64,000 nt of DNA from JAAZMI01 sp964603615 (GTDB lineage Bacteria; Bacillota; Dethiobacteria; DTU022; UBA8154): contig CAZRVU010000002.1 in the NCBI GenBank assembly GCA_964603615.1, forward strand, positions 46,615-110,614, given 5' to 3'. Shown piece after piece: positions 52,845 through 61,310 of this stretch (position 1 is the stretch's first letter; every line of letters starts with the position of its first letter). The position numbers and the translations under genes are program-made. The notes under the pieces are model-generated. The model was not told the origin of the DNA. It was given only the letters and a program-made list of their open reading frames with translations, and searched no databases.

Positions 52845-54923
52845 ATGCCTGGAAAACGAAAAGCAGTTTTTACCTTAACGTTACCGCTGCTGTTGCTACT
52901 TATTTTATTCATTGTAGCTGCTTGCAGTTTGCCACTTCGCCCCTCTTTTCAAGGGGAAGCGCCGGTTGAACCGGTAGTACCCGGTTTGGAAAACAGTGGC
53001 GAAACCCTGCTGTTAAGAGGGCGTTTTTCCATTATCAACCCTGAAACGGAGATTTTTGCCCTGTCTCTTTCCTGTGATGGGCAGGATATTCTTTTCAGTT
53101 CGGATGCCCGTTCAGTAAATATGCTAGATGATCAGGGGCATCTTCGCTGGGAAGTGTTCCTGGAGGGCCTCCCTGTTAGTGCAGCACTTGCCCCTGACGG
53201 GAGCTGTGCCGTAGTGGGAACGGATTGCGGCTCGTTATACTTGTTGGGGAAAAACGGATATATTCTTTGGGAAAAAAAACTTGAGGGGCAGGTAAAGCAG
53301 GTGGCATTGGCCCCTGATGGGGCATCCTTAGCAGTTTTCTTGCAAGAAACAGAAGAAAAATATAAGCTTTGCGTTTTTGAACAGTGGGGCGCGTTGCTCT
53401 GGGAAAAGGAAACAGACCTTTTGCAAGATCTGTTTTTTTTACCGGCGGGAAGGCTGGCTTGTCTGGAGAAGGCTGCTACGGGAGAAAGATTAATCCTGTT
53501 CAAAAACGGGGAAACCATCTGGCAAACGGAAGCCGGCTGTGCAGCCTTTTCAGAAGATGGTGAGTTTGTAGCTTTGTGCCAGGAAAACTGCTTGAAATAT
53601 TATCAGTTGGAGGAGGCGGATCCCCGGCTTTTGTGGATCAGCTCCATTGCAGCAGAGATTAGCTCCCTGGTTATAACGGAAAAAGGGGAACGGTTGCTGG
53701 CCTACAGCGCTTTCCCGGGAACGGGCAACAACCTTTTTGCCTTTGAACAGGGGGGTACCCCTCTCTGGGAAAGAAAAATTCCTGCCGGTGCGCTTTTACA
53801 AACTTCTCGCTACGGGGAAAAAATAGTGGCGTCCTCCTGGCAGGAGTACAGTGAAGATTTCAGCAAACTGCTGATTATTGACGGTCACGGTGAAACTTTA
53901 CAGGAATTGGAGATGGCCAGCCGCATCGTCAAAATGGCCCTTTCCTGCGAGGGGAATATCTTGACTCTGGCCGGAAACGATGGCAATATTTTTATCCTGG
54001 ATGTAGCCGCTCCCGCTGTTTCTTTACCGGCAAAAGTTCCGGCATCTGAAAATGCAGAGCAGAAAAAGGATCCCTACCACCCGGCTGTTTTCTGTAAAGC
54101 TGCGGAAGAATATTTCCTGACTCTTTACTTTTACGATGAACATGCCTTACATCTCATTCCGGTTAGCCGCAGGATCAAAAATACTTCCGGACTGTTGCAG
54201 GTAGCGATCAACGAACTGGTAAAAGGCCCTTCCCGTTCCAGCGGCCTTTCCCGCACTTTGCCCAAAGACAGCATTATTGCTGTTACTTTGGAGGCTGACG
54301 GCACAGCCACGTTGAATCTTCCTGCTGAACTGAACCGCCTGGGTGGTTCCACGCAGGTTATCGGGATGATCGATTCCTTGCTTTGCACAGTTTCCCAGTT
54401 TCCGGCAGTGGAGAAAATACGTTTTTTAGTTGATGGCGAAGCGGTGCCGGTTTTTGGTGCGGAAGGCCTCTCCATTGAACATCCTTTTCCCCGGCGCTCT
54501 CTTACCGCTAAAAAAGTGCTGTACTTTCCTTATCGTTCAGGAGAGCGTTATTACCTGCTACCCCGCGAACTGCTGCCGCTTAGTAACACAGGTTATGGCT
54601 ACGGGGATCTTCTCGCCATTCTTTTGGCGGAAAACGAGCGTTACCTGCCGGTAACGCCGGTTTTAAAGAATATTAGCAGCGAAAAGGACTGGCTTACCCT
54701 CGATTGGAACGCCTCCTTTAAGCATTTATTTCCCCGTCAGGGGACCCCCGAACAGAAAGCACGGGTTGCTTTATTTCTGGATTCGTTGTTGTTGACCCTT
54801 GGCAGCAATTTCGATTGTGCAGGTCTTGAACATTTCGTAGAGGGCCAGCGCTGGGAGCCGCCCCCCGGCTACCCTTCCTTGCGTCAGGAATTTAAGCGTC
54901 CCTTTTACCTCAATCCGGAATAA
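52845..54923 (+). CDS. Lipoprotein with beta-propeller-like repeats and two GerMN domains
   Basis: Exported lipoprotein of about 692 residues. The N-terminal signal has a long hydrophobic run and a lipobox VAAC (Cys near residue 27). Residues 50-400 hold repeats of the type ALAPDG..., LLWEK..., which suggest a beta-propeller (PQQ/WD-like). Two GerMN domains follow: about 428-535 (YFYDEHALHLIPVSRR, then VDGEAVP) and about 560-680 (YFPYRSGERYYLLPREL). Single GerMN domains are known from spore germination protein GerM and actinobacterial LpqB. The gene follows the kinase gene after about 140 bases. Its start may be GTG 52839. Function unknown. Confidence 0.8.
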   Translation: MPGKRKAVFTLTLPLLLLLILFIVAACSLPLRPSFQGEAPVEPVVPGLENSGETLLLRGRFSIINPETEIFALSLSCDGQDILFSSDARSVNMLDDQGHLRWEVFLEGLPVSAALAPDGSCAVVGTDCGSLYLLGKNGYILWEKKLEGQVKQVALAPDGASLAVFLQETEEKYKLCVFEQWGALLWEKETDLLQDLFFLPAGRLACLEKAATGERLILFKNGETIWQTEAGCAAFSEDGEFVALCQENCLKYYQLEEADPRLLWISSIAAEISSLVITEKGERLLAYSAFPGTGNNLFAFEQGGTPLWERKIPAGALLQTSRYGEKIVASSWQEYSEDFSKLLIIDGHGETLQELEMASRIVKMALSCEGNILTLAGNDGNIFILDVAAPAVSLPAKVPASENAEQKKDPYHPAVFCKAAEEYFLTLYFYDEHALHLIPVSRRIKNTSGLLQVAINELVKGPSRSSGLSRTLPKDSIIAVTLEADGTATLNLPAELNRLGGSTQVIGMIDSLLCTVSQFPAVEKIRFLVDGEAVPVFGAEGLSIEHPFPRRSLTAKKVLYFPYRSGERYYLLPRELLPLSNTGYGYGDLLAILLAENERYLPVTPVLKNISSEKDWLTLDWNASFKHLFPRQGTPEQKARVALFLDSLLLTLGSNFDCAGLEHFVEGQRWEPPPGYPSLRQEFKRPFYLNPE

Positions 54924-54984
54924 GGGGGCAAAGAATGCCAATAAATTCAAACATAAATGGCTAGAGTTGTGATAAGTGTGGTAG

Positions 54985-55058
54985 AATAAAGTTAGAAGCA
55001 AAGATAAAAATAAAGATATAGATACAGAATAAGATAAAGAATAAGATAAAGAATAAGG
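54985..55058. repeat. AAGATA-type purine-rich tandem repeat upstream of argS
   Basis: Degenerate AAGATA hexamers followed by a clean 12-bp unit AGAATAAGATAA (55026-55037, 55038-55049) and a partial third copy. The array ends three bases before the argS start codon, so it forms the entire 5' untranslated region near the ribosome site. Confidence 0.8.
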
Positions 55059-55061
55059 ATC

Positions 55062-56807
55062 GTGATCCGCGTGCTTGTTTTTAAAGAAAAGATTGCTGCG
55101 CTGCTTGCTGTTCAGACCGGGATGGAACAAGCAGAGGTGTTTTCTCGTTTGGAGGTTCCCCCCGAACCGGGGTTAGGTGAGTATGCTTTCCCCTGTTTCT
55201 TGCTGGCGCGCTCCTGGAAAAAATCGCCCCGGGCGATCGCTGCAGAGCTGGCGGAACGGATCCAACCGGCGGATGAACTGGCCAAAGTTCAAAATGTGGG
55301 CCCCTATCTCAACTTTCACCTCCAGCGCACCCGGCTGCTGGACAGGTTGTTACCAGAGATTTCGCGGCAGCGCACCGCCTATGGGCAAATACAGGAAGGC
55401 GCCGGCCGCACTGTGGTGATCGATTATTCGGCTCCCAATATCGCCAAGCCTTTTGGCATTGGCCATCTGCGTTCTACAGTAATTGGCAATGCTCTTTACC
55501 GGCTCTATGCTAACCAGGGCTTCCGCGTCGTGGGGATTAATCACCTGGGCGACTGGGGGACCCAGTTTGGCAAATTGATCGTGGCCTACCAGCGCTGGGG
55601 AGAAAGGGACAGCCTGGAAAAAGACCCGGTCAACTACCTGTACCGGCTTTATGTCCTTTTTCACCAAAAAGCAGAAGAGGAGCCCCAACTGGAAGAAGAG
55701 GCGCGCCAGTGGTTTCTGAATCTGGAAAGGCAGGAAGAAGAAGCTACCCGCATCTGGGAACATTTCCGGGCCTTGAGTTTAGAGGAATTTCAGCGCCTTT
55801 ATCATTTTTTAGGTATTACATTTGACGCTTACCAGGGGGAAAGTTTTTACAACTCCCTGTTGGAGCAAACAATCCAGTTGGTGTCGGAAAAAGGGCTGGT
55901 GAAGGAAAGCGAAGGGGCGCTGCTAGTCGATCTGGAATCGCACGGCCTGCCTCCATGCCTGTTGCGTAAAAAGGACGGGGCCACCCTTTACATTACACGG
56001 GATCTGGCGGCGGCGATCTACCGCTATGAACGATACAATTTCCACAAACTTTTGTATGTGGTCGGTGCCGAACAAACGCTGCATTTTCAACAGCTTTTTA
56101 AAATTTTGGAGTTGCTGGGTTTTTCCTGGGCCGGGGACTGCTGGCATATACCTTTTGGCCTGATCCACTTCCAAGACGGCCGCATGTCTACCCGCGAGGG
56201 CCGGACCATCTTTTTAGAGGATGTCCTGCAGCGGGCTATCGAGTTGGCCAGGGTAATCATCATGGAAAAAAACCCAAATCTGGCAGACAAGGAAAAGGCG
56301 GCGCGCCTGGTGGGGCTGGGCGCAGTCATCTTTGGGGACTTAATTAATGACCGTATCAAAGATATCGAATTTGATTGGGATAAGGTCTTAGATTTTTCGG
56401 GAGAAACTGCTCCCTATATCCAGTATGCCCATGCCCGGATTTGCAGCATCTTACGCAAGGCCGCACCGGCGGAATCCGACTTCGATTTTTTTGCAGCGGC
56501 AGGAGATTCTGGCTATCCGGCTGTTGCTTTCGACCGCTTAGCTGCGTCGGAGGAAGGTCAACTGGCTGTAACTTTGGGCCGCTATTTAGAACAGGTCGGG
56601 CGCGCTGCTTTAGATTACCGGCCCTCCTACTTGGCACGTTACCTCGTAGAGTTGGCCCGGGATTTTAATAAGTTTTATCATAACTGCCCCGTGCTGATTG
56701 CCGATGAAGAGCTGAGGATGGCGCGGCTCATGCTTATCCGGGGTGTAAAAGTAGTTTTGCAGAATGGCATGAACCTTTTAGGCATTGAGGTGCCGGAGGA
56801 GATGTAA
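55062..56807 (+). CDS. argS: Arginyl-tRNA synthetase
   Basis: Class I synthetase that charges tRNA-Arg. The 581 residues start at GTG 55062. The HIGH-equivalent reads KPFGIGHLRSTVIGNALY and the KMSKS-equivalent is RMSTREG. An N-terminal ArgRS additional domain precedes it, and the C-terminal DALR anticodon domain includes FNKFYHNCPVL. No T-box is present; the ribosome site (AAGGA) lies in the repeat array. serS follows after about 95 bases. A tRNA-Arg gene lies 2 kb downstream. Confidence 0.95.
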   Translation: MIRVLVFKEKIAALLAVQTGMEQAEVFSRLEVPPEPGLGEYAFPCFLLARSWKKSPRAIAAELAERIQPADELAKVQNVGPYLNFHLQRTRLLDRLLPEISRQRTAYGQIQEGAGRTVVIDYSAPNIAKPFGIGHLRSTVIGNALYRLYANQGFRVVGINHLGDWGTQFGKLIVAYQRWGERDSLEKDPVNYLYRLYVLFHQKAEEEPQLEEEARQWFLNLERQEEEATRIWEHFRALSLEEFQRLYHFLGITFDAYQGESFYNSLLEQTIQLVSEKGLVKESEGALLVDLESHGLPPCLLRKKDGATLYITRDLAAAIYRYERYNFHKLLYVVGAEQTLHFQQLFKILELLGFSWAGDCWHIPFGLIHFQDGRMSTREGRTIFLEDVLQRAIELARVIIMEKNPNLADKEKAARLVGLGAVIFGDLINDRIKDIEFDWDKVLDFSGETAPYIQYAHARICSILRKAAPAESDFDFFAAAGDSGYPAVAFDRLAASEEGQLAVTLGRYLEQVGRAALDYRPSYLARYLVELARDFNKFYHNCPVLIADEELRMARLMLIRGVKVVLQNGMNLLGIEVPEEM

Positions 56808-56903
56808 AGGCCTAACTAACCCTCCCCCGGTTGGCAGGGTAGGCGTAAAAAAAAGCGAATAGTGTGGGAAAATATACTATGGGGTAAGGAGGTGAGCTGG
56901 ATA

Positions 56904-58193
56904 ATGCTGGATATGCGCTTTGTGCGTGAAAACCCAGAACTGGTGCGCGAAGCAGCCGCAGCCAAGGGAGAAAAGGCCGCGCTGGATGTTTTTTTACATA
57001 AAGAAGAACAAAGGCGCAAATTGCTGCAGGAGGTAGAGGTATTCAAAAACCGGCGCAATACTGTTTCCCGGGAAATTGGCCGCCTTAAAAAGGAAGGCCT
57101 GGCAGCGATGGAGCTGATAGAACAGATGCATGCTGTTAATGAGCGCATTAAGGAGCTGGATGGCGAGCAAAAAGAAGTAGAAGCCCATCTTGAAAAAATA
57201 CTTTTAAGCCTGCCCAATATCCCCGAGCCAGATGTGCCGGTTGGTAGCGCCGAAGAAGACAATTTGGAGGTCCGCCACTGGGGAGAGGCCCCCCGTTTTA
57301 GCTTTACACCCCAAGCCCATTGGGACCTGGGCGAAAATCTGGGGATATTAGATTTTCCAAGGGCCGGCAAAACAACGGGGGCACGTTTTGTTTTTTACCG
57401 GGGCGCAGGGGCAAAATTAGAAAGAGTATTGACCAACTTTATGTTGGATCTGCACACCACCGAACATGGTTACAAAGAGATTTTTCCACCTTTCTTAGTG
57501 CACGAACACAGCATGGTCGGCACCGGGCAGTTGCCAAAATTTGCCGAAGAGGCCTTTCACGTGAGTGATACGGATTATTGGCTTATTCCTACTGCAGAGG
57601 TGCCGGTTACTAATTTTCACCGTGAGGAGATCCTGCCTGCGGCAAAACTTCCCCTGTATTATGTGGCTTACAGTGCCTGCTTCCGGGCTGAAGCTGGTGC
57701 CCATGGCCGGGATACGCGTGGTTTGATTAGGCAGCACCAGTTTAACAAAGTGGAGTTGGTAAAGTTCACCACGCCGCAGGATTCGGCGCTGGAGCTGGAA
57801 AAATTAGTTAACGATGCCGAAACAGTGCTGCAGCTTTTGGGTCTGCCTTACCGGGTTATGCTGATGTGCACGGGCGATCTTGGCTTTGCCGCCGCCCGCA
57901 AATATGATTTGGAGATCTGGTTCCCCTCGTACGGAACCTACCGTGAGGTTTCCTCGTGCAGCAATTTTCATGATTTTCAAGCCCGCCGTGCCGGGATACG
58001 CTACCGGCCTGCACCCCGTGCCAGGGCCGAATACGTTCACACCCTAAATGGTTCGGGCCTGGCTGTTGGACGTACCCTGGCTGCCGTTTTAGAAAATTAC
58101 CAGCAGGCGGATGGCAGTGTGGTCATCCCGGAGGTGCTGCGTCCCTATTTCCCGCCGGCACATGAGGGTATTATCAGACCCGATCCTGCTTGA
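56904..58193 (+). CDS. serS: Seryl-tRNA synthetase
   Basis: Class II synthetase of about 429 residues. The start ATG 56904 gives MLDMRFVRENPELVREAAAA; AAGGAGGTGA lies upstream. A long N-terminal coiled coil (about 28-105) is the tRNA-Ser arm. Motif 2 is in YYVAYSACFRAEAGAHGRDTRGL, and motif 3 ends NGSGLAVGRTLAAVLENYQ. No T-box precedes it. Two tRNA-Ser genes lie 330 bases downstream. The coding sequence contains the candidate Noc-binding palindrome at 57063-57076. Confidence 0.97.
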   Translation: MLDMRFVRENPELVREAAAAKGEKAALDVFLHKEEQRRKLLQEVEVFKNRRNTVSREIGRLKKEGLAAMELIEQMHAVNERIKELDGEQKEVEAHLEKILLSLPNIPEPDVPVGSAEEDNLEVRHWGEAPRFSFTPQAHWDLGENLGILDFPRAGKTTGARFVFYRGAGAKLERVLTNFMLDLHTTEHGYKEIFPPFLVHEHSMVGTGQLPKFAEEAFHVSDTDYWLIPTAEVPVTNFHREEILPAAKLPLYYVAYSACFRAEAGAHGRDTRGLIRQHQFNKVELVKFTTPQDSALELEKLVNDAETVLQLLGLPYRVMLMCTGDLGFAAARKYDLEIWFPSYGTYREVSSCSNFHDFQARRAGIRYRPAPRARAEYVHTLNGSGLAVGRTLAAVLENYQQADGSVVIPEVLRPYFPPAHEGIIRPDPA

Positions 58194-58390
58194 TTTTGCA
58201 ACAACCTAGCTTGCATCCTTTTCTTTGCATTCATAGTATCAGCAGGCCGTTCCTGCTTGATTTTACTGTTTGTTTTGTTCCTTTTGTTCTCGCTAAGTAG
58301 GCTTTCGGCAGCGCAAAAAGAAAAGAAGGTCGGCTAAGGGAAAGGAAGACGTACCCGGGTAAACATTGGCGAAGGACGGCTTGGCGCCGG
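58194..58390. other. Intergenic region upstream of the tRNA cluster
   Basis: About 200 bases after serS. I see no gene and no convincing terminator. The tRNA promoter starts at 58391. Confidence 0.5.
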
Positions 58391-58420
58391 TTGACAAAAA
58401 GGGGGCGCGTGTGCTATACT
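58391..58420 (+). promoter_or_regulatory. Sigma-A promoter of the tRNA-Ser/Ser/Arg cluster
   Basis: TTGACA (58391-58396), 18 bases, TATACT (58415-58420). It predicts a start near 58427, about 95 bases before the first tRNA. Confidence 0.75.
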
Positions 58421-58523
58421 TTCGCTACAGGTAGTGTCCTTATTTGCAAATAATAACTGTGTTTTCCTTCACTTAAAGCTAGATGCGTAAGGATATACTT
58501 GTCTCTAAAACAGTAGAAAACCG

Positions 58524-58611
58524 GGAGGGGTGTCCGAGCGGTTTAAGGAGCCGGTCTTGAAAACCGGTGACTCGACAAGAGCCGTGGGTTCGAATCCCAC
58601 CCCCTCCGCCA
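58524..58611 (+). tRNA. tRNA-Ser(UGA)
   Basis: Acceptor GGAGGGG pairs with CCCCTCC, D arm TCCGAGCGGTTTAAGGA, anticodon loop CTTGAAA with anticodon TGA, long variable arm typical for serine, T arm GTGGGTTCGAATCCCAC, and encoded CCA. Confidence 0.96.
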
Positions 58612-58632
58612 AAAAAGGACTGGGATAAATGC

Positions 58633-58727
58633 GGAGAGATGGCCGAGCCGGTCGAAGGCGGTCGCCTGCTAAGCGATTAAGCGGGTTAAAGCTCGCTTCG
58701 TGGGTTCGAATCCCACTCTCTCCGCCA
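58633..58727 (+). tRNA. tRNA-Ser(GCU)
   Basis: Acceptor GGAGAGA with TCTCTCC, anticodon loop CTGCTAA with anticodon GCT, a long variable arm, T arm GTGGGTTCGAATCCCAC, encoded CCA. It lies 21 bases after the first tRNA-Ser on the same transcript. Confidence 0.96.
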
Positions 58728-58733
58728 TAATAT

Positions 58734-58810
<77 letters not shown>

Positions 58811-58813
58811 CAC

Positions 58814-58850
58814 AAACCCCGGTAACATCGCAGTTGCCGGGGTTTTTCTT
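58814..58850 (+). terminator. Terminator of the tRNA cluster
   Basis: A 13-bp stem with one G-U pair (AAACCCCGGTAAC and GTTGCCGGGGTTT, 6-base loop) followed by TTCTTT. It starts four bases after the tRNA-Arg CCA. Confidence 0.9.
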
Positions 58851-58868
58851 TATAGATCTATTTGTTCT

Positions 58869-58894
58869 AAAATAGCCCTATTTGGGGCTATTTT
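58869..58894. terminator. Inverted repeat, possible bidirectional terminator
   Basis: A perfect 10-bp inverted repeat (AAAATAGCCC and GGGCTATTTT, 6-base loop) lies between the tRNA terminator and the 3' end of an integrase remnant. It could end transcription from the minus strand. Confidence 0.5.
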
Positions 58895-58950
58895 GAGGCG
58901 GTAACACACAAGTAGGGATCAAGTAGGGATCAAAAACAAAAGGGTTTGGC

Positions 58951-59247
58951 TTAAATTTTTGCAATCGCCTGGCGCAGCTTTTCTATATCGGGATGGGTGT
59001 ATTTGTCTGCAGAAAAAGAGTACTGGGCATGGCCAGCCAGTTCCTTGATGTAGAGCGGATCGGCCCCAGCATCGGCCAGCATGAAGCAGAACGTGTGCCG
59101 GCATACATGCGGGGTTAGTGGCCGGATGCCGGCGGCTTCCAGCGCGGGGTAATAAAATTTTTCTCTATAATATTTTGGCAGAATTCTTTTCCCCTCATTG
59201 TGCCATATATATGAACAAAAGTTAAATACCCCCCCAAAAGCTTTGTG
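58951..59247 (-). pseudogene. Tyrosine recombinase C-terminal remnant next to tRNA-Arg
   Basis: Open frame of 98 codons on the minus strand with no start codon. It reads KYYREKFYYPALEAAG, then LTPHVCRHTFCFMLADAG and LAGHAQ, ending DKYTHPDIEKLRQAIAKI. These are the His-x-x-Arg, Gly-His and catalytic Tyr boxes of a phage-type integrase. A stop codon lies in frame upstream. The missing N-terminal two-thirds and the tRNA beside it indicate a decayed integrated element. Just past its stop, AGTAGGGATCA occurs twice in tandem (58912-58933). Confidence 0.85.
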
Positions 59248-59330
59248 CTACAGGGGATCTGGGGTGTTCGATTTTAATTCGTGCTGTTAAAAAAACGATG
59301 TTTACGATAATAAATACACATAAAATTACA

Positions 59331-59359
59331 TTGACAAGGTTGCAATATATACGTATAAT
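59331..59359 (+). promoter_or_regulatory. Promoter and operator-like palindrome of the toxin-antitoxin pair
   Basis: TTGACA (59331-59336), 17 bases, TATAAT (59354-59359), a perfect consensus. A 10-bp palindrome TATACGTATA (59349-59358) covers the -10 box and is a good candidate for autorepression by the antitoxin complex. Confidence 0.8.
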
Positions 59360-59402
59360 ATAAAGACAATAAATCACATACTATATGAAAAGAGGTAAGG
59401 GG

Positions 59403-59777
59403 ATGACAAACATCGTGCGGGATGATTTTGATTATGTAGATCCTGTTGTTTTTAGTCCAGGGCAACTAGTTTCTTCTTCTAAATTAGTGAGGAGTTTGGG
59501 TGCTTATCTTGACAAAACAAAAAAAAGACCTATTTTTATTACTAGGGAACAAGAGGTTGAAGCTGTCTTGATCAATGTTGAAGAATATAGGGAACTGTTG
59601 GAGGAGGAGGCAAAAGTTGAAGATTTATATCATACCGTCATCGCCCTTAGAAGATTAATAGAACATGTTAAATCTGGCAAAGAGTTACTCGATGCCGACG
59701 ATGTATTGCGTGAATTCGGCTTTACACGAAGCGACATCATGGGGGTGGGAATGGGCAATGAAGAAGTGGAAGGTTAA
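59403..59777 (+). CDS. Phd/YefM-type antitoxin
   Basis: Antitoxin of about 124 residues. The start ATG 59403 (MTNIVRDDFDYVDPVV) has GAGG 7 bases upstream. The central part matches the Phd/YefM fold: SKLVRSLGAYLDKTKKRPIF, then TREQEVEAVLINVEEYREL. The C-terminal tail (about 85-124) should wrap the toxin. Its end overlaps the toxin start by 20 bases, a normal arrangement for these pairs. The region is AT-rich compared with its flanks, in line with transfer. Confidence 0.85.
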   Translation: MTNIVRDDFDYVDPVVFSPGQLVSSSKLVRSLGAYLDKTKKRPIFITREQEVEAVLINVEEYRELLEEEAKVEDLYHTVIALRRLIEHVKSGKELLDADDVLREFGFTRSDIMGVGMGNEEVEG

Positions 59778-60117
59778 GTTCTTACCCGAAGCATTAAAAG
59801 ACCTGCAAGATATTGATAATAGCATGAGGAAACGTATTTTATCGGTTATTCCTAAATTAGAAAACGACCCGCTTGATTATGGTGAGCCCCTGGGGAAAAG
59901 ATATGGTTTGAACCTTACAACTTTTTATAAAACAACACCTTTAGATGGTTACCGTATAATTTATTACGTTCAAAAGAATGAAATATTGGTCATTATAATT
60001 GCATTGGGAAAGAGAGAAAAGGAAAATATTTATAAGAATGCTGCCAAAAGAATAGAAAAATTTCGGGAAATGACAAATGTAGAGCTAAAAAAAATAGACA
60101 CCCTTCTAGAAAAGTAG
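59758..60117 (+). CDS. RelE/ParE-type toxin
   Basis: Toxin of about 119 residues starting MKKWKVKFLPEALKDLQDID, with the start inside the antitoxin gene. It has the RelE/ParE-like fold pattern: EALKDLQDIDNSMRKRI, LGKRYGLNL, and DGYRIIYYVQKNEILVIIIALGKREK. The C-terminal tail is longer than usual (about 30 residues, helical). RelE members cleave mRNA on ribosomes and ParE members poison gyrase; sequence alone does not decide between them. Confidence 0.82.
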   Translation: MKKWKVKFLPEALKDLQDIDNSMRKRILSVIPKLENDPLDYGEPLGKRYGLNLTTFYKTTPLDGYRIIYYVQKNEILVIIIALGKREKENIYKNAAKRIEKFREMTNVELKKIDTLLEK

Positions 60118-60210
60118 TCCAAGGATTTCCCATACCCAATTTTGTTGTGCTAAACTGGCAGGAAAGAAGTAAAACCTAGTATAAAAATTTGTAAGGAGCC
60201 GTGAGCAGCG

Positions 60211-60771
60211 ATGTCCACCGGTTGGAGCGCTTCAAGGAACGGGCAGGGCACACCAGAGATACAGGGTACGCAGGGCGGGCGGGATGAACAATATATGGAG
60301 ATGGCTTTGGAGCTCGCCCGGGAAGCTTTTAGACAGGGCGAAGTGCCTGTGGGCGCGGTCCTCGTCCGCGGCGGGGAGATCCTTGCACGTGGCTATAACC
60401 GCCGGGAAGCGCTGCAGGATGCCACGGCACATGCCGAGATCCTGGCATTGCGGGAAGCGGGAGCACGTCTCGGTAGTTGGCGTCTTTTAGGAACCACCCT
60501 TTATGTTACGCTCGAACCCTGTCCCATGTGTGCCGGTGCCCTTGTCCAAGCCCGTGTTTCCCGCCTGGTTTATGGCGCCCGTGATCCCAAAGGGGGCGCG
60601 GCGGGCACCCTTTACAATATTCCCGGCGATCCCCGGCTGAACCACCGCCTGGTGATCAAAGCAGGGGTACTGCAAGAAAAATGTGCTGCCTTGTTGCAAG
60701 AGTTCTTTCAAAACCGCCGTAAGGACGGCGGGGGAACGGGGACCACAGGTACGGCAGGGGCAGCGCCATAA
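60211..60771 (+). CDS. tadA: tRNA adenosine(34) deaminase TadA
   Basis: Zinc deaminase that converts A34 of tRNA-Arg(ACG) to inosine. The 186 residues have zinc motifs TAHAEILAL and EPCPMCAGALVQAR, and GGAAGTLYNIPGDPRLNH. There are extra tails at both ends: about 25 polar residues at the N-terminus and a Gly/Thr-rich C-terminus. AAGGAG lies 12 bases upstream of the ATG. Its substrate tRNA gene is in the same cluster. Confidence 0.93.
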   Translation: MSTGWSASRNGQGTPEIQGTQGGRDEQYMEMALELAREAFRQGEVPVGAVLVRGGEILARGYNRREALQDATAHAEILALREAGARLGSWRLLGTTLYVTLEPCPMCAGALVQARVSRLVYGARDPKGGAAGTLYNIPGDPRLNHRLVIKAGVLQEKCAALLQEFFQNRRKDGGGTGTTGTAGAAP

Positions 60772-60787
60772 TGTTGTCATATACTAT

Positions 60788-60902
60788 GATTCTACTGCAT
60801 AAACTCTATTTGCAAGGCGTTCGCTGAGATCAGCCTCTCTTCGACTAAAAATTTTTCGCCGGGGCCAATTGAACGCCCTCTTCGAAAGATCCTACGAAAT
60901 GG
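60788..60902. repeat. MITE copy G, left-end fragment
   Basis: It starts GATTCTACTGC and follows the consensus for about 115 bases, then identity ends. It is more diverged than copies A-C. It lies 17 bases after the tadA stop codon. Confidence 0.8.
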
Positions 60903-61214
60903 TTCATCATTTTATCATGATAATTAACAAGGTGACATTATCATAGAATTACTACACCCTAAACTATCGCAGTATTTACAACCCGCAAACCCTGCTGTAT
61001 AATGAAATTGGGCCAACTCCCTGAAGAAATGGCCGGGTCCGGTTGAAAGCGCGCAACCCCAAATAAGCGGAGCTTTTTGGAAGAAAAATTGCCGTAAATC
61101 TTGATATTATGGAATTTGCGGGGCCTGGAAAACTTAATTTAATGCTAAGCTCTCTCCATCAGTTATCTCCTTCTACCAGAGAAATGCTGAAGACTGATGT
61201 TTGAGATAAAAATT
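60903..61214 (+). other. Intergenic region with promoter and long leader before tRNA-Ser(CGA)
   Basis: A promoter-like pair TTTACA (60975-60980), 17 bases, TATAAT (60998-61003) predicts a start near 61010, leaving about 200 bases before the tRNA. That leader has GC-rich pairing segments, for example GGTTG with CAACC at about 61041-61059. It does not match the signal recognition particle RNA core. No ORF is present. Confidence 0.55.
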
Positions 61215-61304
61215 GGAGGGTTGTCCGAGTGGCTGAAGGAGCTGGTCTCGAAAACCAGAATACCCCTTAGGGTATCCAGGGTTCAAATCCCTGACCCTCC
61301 GCCA
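61215..61304 (+). tRNA. tRNA-Ser(CGA)
   Basis: Acceptor GGAGGGT with ACCCTCC, anticodon loop CTCGAAA with anticodon CGA, long variable arm, T arm CAGGGTTCAAATCCCTG, encoded CCA. Confidence 0.96.
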
Positions 61305-61310
61305 GAATTT

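Noticed and set aside
61010..61110. Signal recognition particle RNA downstream of tadA
   Set aside because: The context and a GGTCCGG string are suggestive, but the conserved GGAAGGAAGC-type core and tetraloop are absent, so I do not call it.
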